A stretch of DNA of 12,594 nucleotides from contig NW_013655143.1 in NCBI RefSeq assembly GCF_000499385.1, forward strand, positions 40,340 through 52,933. Direction: 5' to 3'. The notes under the pieces were generated by a model. The model was not told where the DNA came from. It saw only the letters and a program-made list of their open reading frames with translations, and made no database searches. Positions within the stretch are counted from its first letter, which is position 1; every line of letters begins with the position of its first letter. This document shows, in pieces, positions 1-7,852 of the stretch. Made by a program: the position numbers and the translations under genes. Origin of the DNA: Eimeria necatrix (Eukaryota > Apicomplexa > Conoidasida > Eucoccidiorida > Eimeriidae).

Positions 1-69
1 ATTATAAATTAAAATGCAATTTAGAATTAAATGGATAATAAAAGCGCCATTTGGAGCCTTTTAACTCAC

Positions 70-140
70 TCGCAGTGTGCAGGAGGGAAGCGCAACTGCG
101 CCGCTGGCGCTGCCTTCGGCCGCGGCACGCGAAGTCGCTG
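70..140 (-). CDS. Candidate internal exon bounded by two strong splice sites
   Basis: On the minus strand TCTTTCTCGTCTTTTGATTGCAG abuts a GC-rich 71-nt block that ends CTGCGA/GTGAGT, a consensus donor. If entered in phase 1 it reads P-ATSRAAAEGSASGAVALPSC-TLR and leaves in phase 0. An upstream minus-strand frame ending at 251 (VGLPPTPPPPTVVGLPLD, donor GATC/GTGCGT) leaves in phase 1 and would supply that phase. The rest of this gene would lie left of the window. The product is unknown. Confidence 0.4.
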
Positions 141-250
141 CTGCAATCAAAAGACGAGAAAGCTCTTTTTGTTTGTTCTAAAAAACATTATCAAAGAGAG
201 TTCGTTCGGATTTGAATTTAAAAGAGGCAAATGAACTCCCACACACGCAC

Positions 251-345
251 GATCAAGCGGCAAGCCCACGACTGTTGGGGGTGGTGGGGTTGGTGGAAGT
301 CCGACCGAATTTTTGACCCCACCGACCCTTCTTACTCTCAAATCC
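251..345 (-). CDS. Candidate exon upstream of the 70-140 exon
   Basis: The minus-strand frame reads LRVRRVGGVKNSVGLPPTPP then PPTVVGLPLD and ends at GATC/GTGCGT, a reasonable donor giving phase 1. The Pro run comes from a C-rich stretch that could instead be a polypyrimidine tract leading to CCAACAG and a 21-nt exon at 271-251. The true 5' boundary is uncertain; GATTTAAAAG near 345 is a weak acceptor. Confidence 0.25.
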
Positions 346-399
346 CTTTTAAATCAATTTATAAACAAAAAATAATCAACTTTTGAAGTAAAGAAAGTT

Positions 400-479
400 T
401 AATATCCCCCCCGGGCACCACGAGCGAAAGCTGCGCAGAACCGGAAACTGCTCGCAGCCGACAGGTGATCACGCCTCGA
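400..479 (-). CDS. Possible exon or C-terminus
   Basis: A good minus-strand acceptor (TTCTTTTCTTGCTTGCAAACAG) lies at about 480. Two frames after it are open: one reads YRGVITCRLRAVSGSAQLSL then VVPGGDIKLSLLQK, and the other is Ser/Ala/Arg-rich. No convincing donor follows, so this could be a last exon or a chance GC island. Confidence 0.18.
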
Positions 480-749
480 TACTGTTTGCAAGCAAGAAAA
501 GAACTGTAATTCATATTTTTTGTTTCTTCACATTTAAATTTAATTTATTGTGGCTTTATAAAGCATAATAGACCATTTTATCCGATAAAATAATGTATCG
601 GCACCGTGGATACGTGTTTCTCCGCCCAACCCCCTGTGCTGCAGCTGCCGCGCCTAAGCAGGAATCCTCCAGTGTCCCTGCCAACAACTTAGTTCCAAAT
701 TACAAAATAAAAAGAATAAAATGCAATTAACTCCAAGAGAAGGAACCAG

Positions 750-824
750 ATGGTTTTGAAACTCCCTAATGGCTCTGTTCAAGGCAAAAGCCTCTGCAAG
801 ACTCGGCCAATTGCAGCCAAAGAG
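750..824 (+). CDS. Possible first exon with ATG
   Basis: The only open plus frame here starts at ATG 750 and reads MVLKLPNGSVQGKSLCKTRP-IAAKE up to AAAGAG/GTATCC, a usable donor in phase 0. Without splicing it would stop four codons later. It could join in phase 0 to the acceptor at 1433. The initiation context lacks a purine at -3. The composition is plausible but the exon is very short. Confidence 0.2.
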
Positions 825-1433
825 GTATCCCGCGGATAGACGGGACCAGAAAGGGAGCCTCAGTAGGCTTCCTCTTTGCACCGATTAAATGCAGAGAAGC
901 AACAAATAATAAATGGACTGAAATGCCTGCGAAATTTGGCAGCTTCACTTAGCTGGGGAGAGTGCTGAGAGCACAAAAGAAAGAAGAAAACGGGAAATTG
1001 TCTAAGCTCAATGTCTCACTCTCTGCCACTCTCTGCTCAGTTAAATAAACTGCCCCTTATCCCTCTATTTATTTCCATTTCTTTTGTGAAGTGGAAATAA
1101 ATAAGTAAAGGCACAGCAAGGCTCAACTGGCTTCTGCTGCCAGCTGATGGTTCTGTGATAGAATGAGAGAAACTCCTTATACTTGCTGCTGAATGTTCCT
1201 TCAACCAGCATTTTGCTTAAATTCAGGACACAAATTCGATTAATATATTATTTTTTATTCATTTGCAAACAATGAAAGTACACAAAGGACTAAATGCCCG
1301 TCTTTCGAGCTGTCTTGCTTCGAAACAAACTGGCAAAGAGGATATTTGCTATCCCCTGGTCTATGGGCATTGCCGTATCTTTTAAATTTATTTTTCTAAG
1401 TAGAAGTCAACTCATTTGCCATTTCTTTTGCAG

Positions 1434-1601
1434 GCCAGCGGCTCTATTCTATTGAGTGGCCCGAATTCGATGGACTCACTTGCATGCATTATGTATGAGA
1501 AGTACATCTTGAGGCATTTAACTTGTGCGGATTTGAAGTTTAAATTCCTCTCGTTGAAGTTTAAATTCCTTTCATTGAAGTTTAAATTCCTCTCAGAGTG
1601 A
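1434..1601 (+). CDS. Possible exon after a strong acceptor, with triple LKFKFLS repeat
   Basis: CTCATTTGCCATTTCTTTTGCAG ends at 1433. In phase 0 the frame reads ASGSILLSGPNSMDSLACIM-YEKYILRHLTCADLK, then three copies of LKFKFLS and a stop at 1601. In phase 1 a second frame reads GQRLYSIEWPEFDGLTCMHY up to TAT/GTATGA at 1493, which also looks like protein and would make this a 60-nt internal exon. The minus strand has a strong donor (GCAA/GTGAGT) inside the same stretch. The acceptor is good, but strand and frame are not settled. Confidence 0.25.
   Translation, partial: ASGSILLSGPNSMDSLACIMYEKYILRHLTCADLKFKFLSLKFKFLSLKFKFLSE
1533..1595 (+). repeat. 21-bp tandem triplicate
   Basis: Three copies of TTGAAGTTTAAATTCCTCTC plus one base, period exactly 21, differing at about three positions. 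If translated in the ASGSILL frame it gives LKFKFLS three times. Confidence 0.9.
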
Positions 1602-1758
1602 AACCAGAGGCTCAGTGAAGCTGCAGAGAGCCAAAACTCTGGGGAAAAGCTGCTCGCTGGCTCTTTTAGCAGCAGCCATTCCTTACCTTTTTTGTTTCTT
1701 TAGTTCATTTGGCCTTTGCTGGACTTCTGTAGATCTTTTTTTTATCTTTTTTGACTTT

Positions 1759-1788
1759 GCTGCTGCAGCTGCTGCAGCTGCTGCAGCT
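1759..1788. repeat. GCTGCTGCA short tandem tract
   Basis: A short run of GCTGCTGCA units that reads as Ala on the plus strand and also forms repeated CTGCAG acceptor-like ends. Confidence 0.6.
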
Positions 1789-2732
1789 TTCAAAGCCACT
1801 GTGCAGCCAGCAGGCAGTTCTTGCTTGCTGAATTTGGCTTTTCAGCAGCTTACTGGGAAAATTCAGATAAACTGTTGGGAAATAATAACACAGAGTGGAA
1901 TTTTTAATTCGGAAATGTTTCTTCAGGGGCCATTTTGTTCTTTTTCTGCTTTTCAAATTAATTCTTAGCTCCCTCAACAGCATTTTTCTTAGACCCCCCT
2001 GCCCAGCCGTTCAGATTTTCTTTTTTTCTTCAAATTTGATTTATTAAAAATATATTTTCTTGCAAATGAACTCCAGAATGTTTTCTTTTCGAGAAAAATC
2101 TAAGCTGTGCCTCAAGGCATTCTTGCGGAGGTCAGCTTCCACACTGCGTTCAGCTTTTCTTAGCTTTCTCTCTCCCGGAGGACCGAAGTCTTGAATTCAA
2201 ACAAAATGAAATTAATTCAAATATTCAAATAAAACAAATTAAGAACCTTTTCTTGAGAACAAATGTACTTGTCGAAGTCCATTCGTACTCAAAAGAGGCT
2301 CTTGAGCCTTTTCTTTTGAATTAAATTCAAGTTTCCGTTTCGCGAAGTCTAAGAGCCACACTTCAATAGAATTGAAGGCTACCATCTGCAGCCGATCGGA
2401 GAAGTAAAATAGAACACAATAAGGCAGCAGCTACTTATTTAGTGCAACAGCTCAATTAAATTTTCAAAATACAAAATGAGGATTAAGAAGGTCCAGGTTT
2501 CTTTTCGAAACAAGAAAAACTTGCAATTCTGCAACTCTAGAGCTGTATGGGTGGAGAGAAGCGACTCAGTGCAACAAAATGCAATATGATTTCTTGCATA
2601 AAAGCCAAAAATAAAGGACTTAATAAATCAAAATAAATCCATTAAGGCTTTTGTTGCTGCTTTGGGGAAAGGCAACACACGAGAGCCGTTAGGCGCGAGC
2701 TGGGCGCCTGTCTTGCTGTCCACTTCAACCAA

Positions 2733-2764
2733 TAGGGTTTAGGGTTTAGGGTTTAGGGTTTAGG
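2733..2764 (+). repeat. Interstitial telomere-like repeat (TTTAGGG)~4
   Basis: About four and a half copies of TTTAGGG, far from any visible chromosome end. Blocks of this AAACCCT-type repeat inside the genome are known from Eimeria. Confidence 0.9.
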
Positions 2765-3006
2765 ATCCTCTAGAGACGCGAAGGAGAATAAAAACACTAA
2801 TAAGATCGAGATAAGCTGTTCGGCGCTTCTTCGTTTCCGAAGAAATTGCAAACAGAGAGCCCCCTTTGGTGCATTTCAGCTTTTGCTTTCTTTGCTTGAA
2901 GTGAATTTCCCCTGGGAGTTCAGCAGCTAGCTCTCCCCCAAATTCCTTCATCAAAATGCTTTTCTGGGGACTCCTGAAGCTTCTTTTATTGTTTTATTGT
3001 TTCTAG

Positions 3007-3170
3007 AAACCATAAATGGGGCCTCTGCTTTCAGTTTTTGCACAAATTCCCTTAGGCGCGCCCAGCTTCCTGCACAGGCTTTGAGTTGCTGCCAGCATCG
3101 AAGTGGAATTGTGTATTTGGCTGCCTCGCCACGAACTCATGGGGAAAGCGGCACAGTTTTTGACTTTTTA
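3007..3170 (+). CDS. Possible exon after strong acceptor
   Basis: A pyrimidine-rich run ending TTATTGTTTCTAG stops at 3006. The frame then reads TINGASAFSFCTNSLRRAQL and QHRSGIVYLAASPRTHGESG. No clear donor is visible and third-position GC is only about half, so this is weak. The reverse strand is also open across it. Confidence 0.18.
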
Positions 3171-3211
3171 GCTTTATTTTTACCCCCTTTCTACTTTTTT
3201 GCCTTTTATAG

Positions 3212-3346
3212 GGGATAATGGCGGCACTGATTGCCATTTTAGTCTGCTTTCGTCGCCTCCCCCGTGTCTGCTCCTGCTGCGGAGGAGCGCTGGAACTCAA
3301 CCTGGCTGTCCAGGGTGGCTCCAAGTGTTGCCTCTCCGTGAAAAAA
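3212..3346 (+). CDS. Candidate plus-strand exon (alternative model)
   Basis: A strong acceptor-like tract (TTCTACTTTTTTGCCTTTTATAG) ends at 3211. The following frame contains an ATG at 3218 and reads MAALIAILVCFRRLPRVCSC then ALELNLAVQGGSKCCLSVKK before a GTAATA donor-like site at 3347. It joins in phase 0 to an open stretch 3567-3719 (ESAQNTASLDRFLRRSPSID... ending CFAKY then TAA). This conflicts with the minus-strand candidate at 3356-3679; only one is likely to be right. Confidence 0.25.
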
Positions 3347-3355
3347 GTAATATAA

Positions 3356-3679
3356 TTAACTCAATAATATAATTTCATTTGCATTCGGAAGGAAGCGGAT
3401 ATCTCGAGGGTTGGCTGCCGCGCCGATCTGGCGGCTGTACTCGGCCTGCGACAGCTTTAGCCCACCCCCGATCCAGTTCGGCCTATTTTGTTCGCTAGAG
3501 AGGCTCATTAGCCTTCTGGGAGTCTTTCGTTTTTGTTTTCTTTTCTGGAATAAAAACATTTTCAAGGAAAGCGCGCAGAACACAGCCAGCCTCGACAGGT
3601 TTCTGCGAAGATCGCCCAGCATCGACACTAGCAGCAAGGAATCCCGCTGCTGCCCCTTCGTTGCACTGTGTCCCAAACG
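3356..3679 (-). CDS. Candidate terminal exon of a minus-strand gene
   Basis: On the minus strand a T-rich stretch ending TTTATTTGTGCAG precedes an open frame of 107 codons ending in TAA at 3358-3356. The translation reads like ordinary protein: RLGHSATKGQQRDSLLLVSM near the start, a basic KRKQKRKTPRR segment, and RPNWIGGGLKLSQAEYSRQI followed by NPRDIRFLPNANE near the end. Third-position GC is high in both GC-rich halves. A 63-nt intron (3742-3680, weak GTTAAT donor, with CTGAC resembling a branch site) could join it in phase 0 to a minus-strand frame ending ...KSKFANNS at 3743. The plus strand offers a rival: exon 3212-3346 joined to 3567-3719, also in phase. I prefer the minus strand because it explains the GC-rich 3390-3520 block, which the plus model must call intron. 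The function is not recognised. Confidence 0.35.
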   Translation of the reverse strand, partial: RLGHSATKGQQRDSLLLVSMLGDLRRNLSRLAVFCALSLKMFLFQKRKQKRKTPRRLMSLSSEQNRPNWIGGGLKLSQAEYSRQIGAAANPRDIRFLPNANEIILLS

Positions 3680-3742
3680 CTGCACAAATAAACCCCTTAA
3701 GTGTTTTGCAAAGTATTAATGTCAGTTAACTGAAGTATTAAC

Positions 3743-3914
3743 TGAATTGTTTGCAAATTTGCTTTTCTTGTGCTGCTGTTTGGCCTGGTCGGCCTCGGAG
3801 GACTCCCGCGGGAGCCCCGTTGGCTTCTGCGTCTCTTTTCGCTGCTGCAGCAGCTCGAAACGAAGTCTGCAGTTTGGTGCTTCGAGCTGAGCAGCAATTA
3901 TTTGCGCGCAATAA
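3743..3914 (-). CDS. Possible upstream exon to the 3356-3679 candidate
   Basis: A minus-strand frame reading through FELLQQRKETQKPTGLPRE and SSEADQAKQQHKKSKFANNS has GC-rich third positions and a normal hydrophilic composition. It ends at a GTTAAT that could serve as a weak donor, in phase with the exon at 3679. The upstream limit is unclear because the frame runs into a Cys-coding (CTG)9 tract at about 3945-3971. Another minus frame and two plus frames are also open here, so the strand is not settled. Confidence 0.22.
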
Positions 3915-3941
3915 AGGGTTTTGCTTCTTCGAGGGTCTGCG

Positions 3942-3944
<3 letters not shown>

Positions 3945-3971
<27 letters not shown>
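3945..3971. repeat. (CAG)9 tract
   Basis: Nine uninterrupted CAG units, followed by interrupted GCAGCAGCAGGAGCGG-type sequence, in DNA open on both strands. Confidence 0.85.
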
Positions 3972-3973
<2 letters not shown>

Positions 3974-4228
3974 GGAGCAGCAGCAGGAGCGGAAGCATCC
4001 GCAGCGGAGGAGCGCGGCGGAAGCGGGGGAGTTGCGGCTGCGGCGGTGTGCAGGAAAAGCACTTTGGAATATTTTCGAGTTTTTGGTTGAATTTAATTCT
4101 TTTGCATGCAGTAGTTGCGTGCGAAGGCGCTGGCTGCGTGGGTCTTCGCTGCTGCTGCTGCTGCTGCCGCTGCTGCTGCTGCTGGGTCTGCGACGAGGAA
4201 AGCAGCAGCAAAAGTGGAGCTTTTTGCG

Positions 4229-4256
4229 CCATTTTCGCACAAGTTTTCGAAAATGG
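4229..4256. repeat. Inverted repeat over the main start codon
   Basis: Perfect 9-bp arms, CCATTTTCG (4229-4237) and CGAAAATGG (4248-4256), with a 10-nt spacer. The right arm contains the ATG of the 4253 gene. The left arm contains an ATG on the minus strand (4232-4230) that opens a frame of about 165 codons toward 3738. Confidence 0.8.
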
Positions 4257-4361
4257 AGTTTTCAACGGAAACCTGGGCCTTCGAGACGCAGGACACGCAG
4301 ACGCGGACTGCAGGCGCGGGCTCGGACTTCGAGCTTTCCACCATTCGCGACGGCTCGCTGC

Positions 4362-4399
<38 letters not shown>

Positions 4400-5143
4400 A
4401 GGGGCCCGCGAGGCAGCAAGGGGAAGCCGCGCGGGCGCGAGGGGAGCTCCGTGGCGAGCGAGGAGGAGTCGGAGACGGCGACGCTGGAGACGGGAGCAGC
4501 AGCAGCAACAGCAGCAACAGCAGCAACAGCAGCAGCAGCAGCAGCAAAAGGCATCTCCGCGCGCCGCTCGCGCTGGAGGGGCCGCGTGGGCCTCTCGCTC
4601 GTGCTGCTGGGGGCAGCACTGATGGCCCTGGCCAGCAAAGCCCGCAGCAGAAGAGCAGCAGCAAACTGGACGCAGCAGCAGCTGGACTCTGCTGCTGCTG
4701 CTGCTGTTGTGGACGAGGCCTACAGGCAGCTGGCGGGCTCGGGGAATGTCTTCCTGCTCACGGACCCGGGGCAGCTGCGGTACGACCCTGCTGCAGCAGC
4801 AGCAGCAGCAGCAGCAGAAAGCAGTTTGCTGCACACTATGAAGCAAGTTTGCTTCTGGCGCAGCAAAGAAGACTTCCCCAAGACTCTGGCCAACTCCATT
4901 GTTGCTGCAGGGACGGGAGCAGCAGCAGTGGCAGCAGCAGGGGCTGCTGAGCAGGTCTCCCGCGTCGCAGGAGCAGCAGCAGCAGCAGCACCAGCAGCAG
5001 CAGCAGCAGCAAAACTCACTGCTGCTCCTGCTGCTTGGCAGCTCGTGCAGCTGCAGGGGCTGCGGCTCTTCGAAGAAGTTTTGCTGCTGGAGACGCAGAC
5101 AGGAGTGGCTCCTTACGACCCTGTGCGTGGGGGCTTCACCCCC

Positions 5144-5185
<42 letters not shown>

Positions 5186-5672
5186 CAGCAGCAGGAGCAG
5201 CAGCAGGGGAGCGAGGAGCAGCAGCAGCAGCGGCGGGAGCTGCAGCAGCAGCAGCAGCGGCTGCCGCTGCTGTACCAGGCGCTGGAGAGCTGGGCGCAGG
5301 AGATGCAGCAGCAGCTGGTGCTGCTGCGGGACCAGCAAGCAGCAGCAGTGCTGCAGCAGCTGCAGCAGCAGCAAAAAGCGCAGCAGAGCGGCGGAAAAAA
5401 CGGGAAAAAAGACGCTGTTAATGGCATTAATGGCATTAATGGCATTACTGGCATTTCTGGCAAAGAATCTCCGGAAAGTTTGATGAAAAGTCCTCATTTT
5501 CAAGAATTAAATGATGCCATTTTCGTTTACGGAGAGTTCCAAAAACTCGCCAGCAGCTGGGCTGCTGCAGCGCCGCCGAACTCCCTCTTCGAGAGCGACC
5601 GGCAAGTGCTGTCGCGGCGGGCGGTGTCTGCTGCAGTGTTTAGCTGCTTCTCGTCTTCGCTGTCGAAGCCCT

Positions 5673-5733
<61 letters not shown>

Positions 5734-6385
5734 GAGCGCGGTGGAGCTGGGCCTGAACAAGTATGTCCCCGGCTTTATTCTTTACCTCTTCTCCAACCAA
5801 AGAGACACAACTCCTTCTTGCTTCGCGCGGCTGCGGCAGGCAGTGCAGCTGCTGGGGCTGCCGCCGTTTGCTGCAGCAGGGCAGCAGCAGCAGCAGCAGC
5901 TGCAGCAGCTGCTGCAGGCCGGGCTGGAGTATCCTTTGAAGCGGCGGCGCGCGGGGGAAGTCCTTGCGCAGCTGGAGATCCTGGAGTTGAACGAGGAAGC
6001 TGCTGCTGTTGCTGCGGAGTCTGCTGCAGTGCAGCAGGGGGCGCTGCTGCAGCAGCTGCAGCAGCAGCGGGAGGCCCAAGCTGCTGCAGCAAGAGAGGAG
6101 CTGCAGCAGCTTTCCAGGGAACTCTTCGTGGCTGAGCTGCAGACCGACTTGGCCCTGGCCACCTTCGACGTGAGCAAGCTGCAGCAGCAGTTTGCTGCTG
6201 CGCTGCAGCGCGTGCGAGCAGCAGCAACGCCTGCTGCAGCAGCAAGCGCAGCAGCAGCAGCAGCAGAAGCAGAAGCAGCAGCAGCAGCGCTCCGCGCAGC
6301 CAAACACGACCTCGCAGCAGGCCTTGACCGCCAGGGCACCACCGCCTCCGCGTGGGTCAAACGGCTGGAGAGAAGCAGCAAAGAC

Positions 6386-6425
<40 letters not shown>

Positions 6426-6709
6426 GTCTGAGCCCGCTGAGCCCCGACGAAGCAGCAAAACTCAAAACCTTCATGCAGCACCTGGCCAACCGCGCGCTGC
6501 TGCACAAAGCCCTGCTGCACCTCAAAGCTGCTGCTGCAGCAGGAGAGCCAGAAGCAGCAGCAGCAGACAAGTTGGCCAAGACAGAGTCTCTTGCTGCACT
6601 GGCCCACGTCCACATCACTGCTGCTGCGCGCGGCCCGCTGCAGCAGCAGGGCATTCTCCCCTCCTGGATCGGCTCCCCCGACGAACAGCCTTTCTTCAAA
6701 AGCCTTTAA
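4253..6709 (+). CDS. Repeat-rich, probably single-pass membrane protein of unknown function
   Basis: I do not recognise a family. The frame runs 818 residues to TAA. I chose the ATG at 4253 (AAAATGG, A at -3 and G at +4) because it is the first ATG in frame; the frame opens at 4115 after an in-frame TAG and has only a TTG upstream. An acidic/polar N-terminus (MEFSTETWAFE...) with a Gln12 run leads to one hydrophobic segment near residues 112-130 (VGLSLVLLGAALMALA), flanked by Arg/Lys on both sides. About 690 residues follow in which Ala, Gln and Ser runs separate normal-looking blocks, such as CFWRSKEDFPKTLANSI, WQLVQLQGLRLFEEVLLLE, NKYVPGFILYLFSNQRDTT and a C-terminal LPSWIGSPDEQPFFKSL. The Ala/Gln/Glu-rich part near residues 560-680 looks helical, possibly coiled coil. 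A type II or signal-anchor topology is inferred. No intron is needed. An upstream 5' exon cannot be excluded, since T-rich sequence ends in GCAG/TAG near 4100-4114. Coding is near certain; function is unknown. Confidence 0.85.
4364..4399 (+). repeat. (CAG)11 CAA, Gln12 run in main gene
   Basis: Eleven CAG codons and one CAA encode Gln12 near residues 38-49 of the main protein. Confidence 0.9.
5147..5182 (+). repeat. (CAG)12, Gln12 run in main gene
   Basis: Twelve CAG codons in the Gln frame, followed by EQQQEQQQ-type sequence to about 5260. Confidence 0.9.
5420..5462 (+). repeat. 9-bp GGCATTAAT repeats in main gene
   Basis: AATGGCATT units, diverging into GGCATTACT and GGCATTTCT, encode NGINGINGITGISG. 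This is an AT-rich, non-CAG repeat inside an otherwise GC-rich gene. Confidence 0.8.
5674..5732 (+). repeat. (CAG)19 read as Ser19
   Basis: The longest pure CAG tract in the main gene. It is read in the AGC frame, giving about 19 serines. Confidence 0.9.
6386..6424 (+). repeat. (GCA)13 read as Ala13
   Basis: CAG-type tract read in the GCA frame, so the main gene uses all three sense-strand frames of the same microsatellite (Gln, Ser, Ala). Confidence 0.9.
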
Positions 6710-6778
6710 GTCCAAAACGCATTTCCAAAAGCATTTTATCTCCAAAAAACCTTAAAAGACCTCCAAATGGCTCCAAAC

Positions 6779-6858
6779 GGGGCCCCGGGGGGCCCCGGGG
6801 GCCCCCAGGGGGCCCCCGGGGGCCCCCGGGGGCCCCCGGGGGCCCCCGGGGCCCCGAC
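6779..6858. repeat. Palindromic GGGGCCCCC array 1
   Basis: About nine near-identical G4-5C4-6 units lie just after the stop of the main gene. GGGGCCCC is its own reverse complement, so both strands give collagen-like Gly-Pro frames; I treat these as artefacts. Confidence 0.9.
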
Positions 6859-6993
6859 ACAGCAGAGCGACGGCCAGTAGAAGTGGAAAAGCGGGAAATC
6901 GGCGGAGTTTCTCTCCTTTTTGAGTTGCTTTTGAGTTTTTGAGTTATTTTATTTTTAATTTGTTGAATTTGTTGCGAAGATCGGGGGAAATTG

Positions 6994-7142
6994 GAGGGAG
7001 ATCGCGGCAAACGCTGCGAGCTGAACTGCCGAGCCTATTTGAATGCGCTTTCTGCAAAAGCCCCGGAGATGCTGCAGGTGCGGCCTTCGCCGCCTTTCCG
7101 AAGTTGCATGCGCCGAAAAACTCTCGGGAAGAAATAAAATGA
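6994..7142 (+). CDS. Possible small exon downstream of the main gene
   Basis: After a T-rich tract ending GTTGCGAAG, a plus frame reads RQTLRAELPSLFECAFCKSP-GDAAGAAFAAFPKLHAPKN and stops at 7142. It has no ATG. It may be a 3' exon of an alternative transcript, a separate small gene, or noncoding. Confidence 0.15.
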
Positions 7143-7419
7143 GAAATAAAATGAAGAAATAAAAATAAAAAACACTTTTGAGGACCTCTGGAGGCTTTTG
7201 TCCGCGCGCGCGGGGGCCTGGGGTGTACGTACAGCAAGCACAGCAGTACAACAGTATTCTTTTCTTCAGCAAAAGCCTCCAGAGTGCATGCAAACATCAA
7301 AGCCCCAAAGGGATTAACTTCTTCTTTTCAACTTCCACAAAAAGCCGCATGCAATAAAGGGTCTGCTGCTCCAGTGGGTCTTCAGTGTCTTCAACCTCGC
7401 CTTGCTCTCCCAGCAGCAG

Positions 7420-7706
7420 CCCGGGGGGCCCCCGGGGCCCCCCAGAGGCTGCGGGGGCCCCACAGTAGGGGGGCCCCACGGCAGGGGGACCCCCACAAGG
7501 GGGGCCCCCATGGGGGCCCCACAGTAGGGGGGCCCCACTTTTAGTGGGGGCCCCAGGGGGCCCCCCAGGGGGTGCATATGGACGTGGGGGGCTCTGAAGT
7601 GTGGGGGACCCTTTTTTGTCATTCTTGGGGGCCCCCAGGGGCCCCCAGGGGCCCCCGGGGGCCCCCAGGGGCCCCCAGGGTGTGCAGGGGGCCCCAAAGA
7701 GGGCCC
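7420..7706. repeat. Palindromic GGGGCCCC array 2
   Basis: About 20 GGGGCCCC-type units with short linkers such as ACAGTA, ACGGCA and AGG. A 26-bp segment (GGGGCCCCACAGTAGGGGGG then CCCCAC) occurs twice, near 7453 and 7513. It can form hairpins or G-quadruplexes on either strand. Confidence 0.9.
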
Positions 7707-7778
7707 CAGCGGTGTTTTGTTGAAGTTATTTTGACTTGTGTTGTCAAAAGGGCACTTCGCGTCAAAAAAAGGTATTCG

Positions 7779-7852
7779 GATGCAAAAAAAGATCCATTTG
7801 CATGCAAAAAAGATGCATTTGCATGCAAAAAAAGATGCATTTGCATGCAAAG
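7779..7852. promoter_or_regulatory. Phased TGCATGCA (AP2-type) site array
   Basis: A roughly 22-bp unit (GATGCATTTGCATGCAAAAA plus A's) is repeated about three times. TGCATGCA lies at 7799-7806, 7820-7827 and 7842-7849, spacing 21 and 22 bp, or two helical turns. TGCATGCA is the established core motif of an apicomplexan AP2 DNA-binding family member in Plasmodium and relatives. A further copy lies near 7284. That this is a cis-element here is inferred. Confidence 0.5.

Larger units (their letters stand above)
480..2732. other. Gene-poor or intron-rich stretch, unresolved
   Basis: GC islands of 50-150 bp alternate with AT-rich DNA. Apart from the listed candidates at 750-824 and 1434-1601, splice-like signals occur on both strands: minus GTGAGA near 1017, minus GTATAAG near 1170, plus TTTCTTTAG at 1703, and plus acceptors near 1755-1790 before FKATVQPAGSSCLLNLAFQQ. 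None chain into a convincing model. 2000-2640 is AT-rich with nothing I can name. Confidence 0.3.

Noticed and set aside
4262..5503. Long minus-strand frame opposite the main gene (Leu/Cys-rich)
   Set aside because: It is a shadow of CAG-rich coding: long stop-free antisense frames arise automatically because CTG, TGC and GCT are never stops.
5507..6745. Second long minus-strand frame opposite the main gene
   Set aside because: Same cause; the sense frame has normal protein blocks while this one is mostly Cys, Leu and Ser runs.
6696..7010. Collagen-like Gly-Pro-Pro frames on both strands
   Set aside because: They come from GGGGCCCC, which is self-complementary and gives Gly-Pro repeats on either strand; flanking sequence is not protein-like in those frames.
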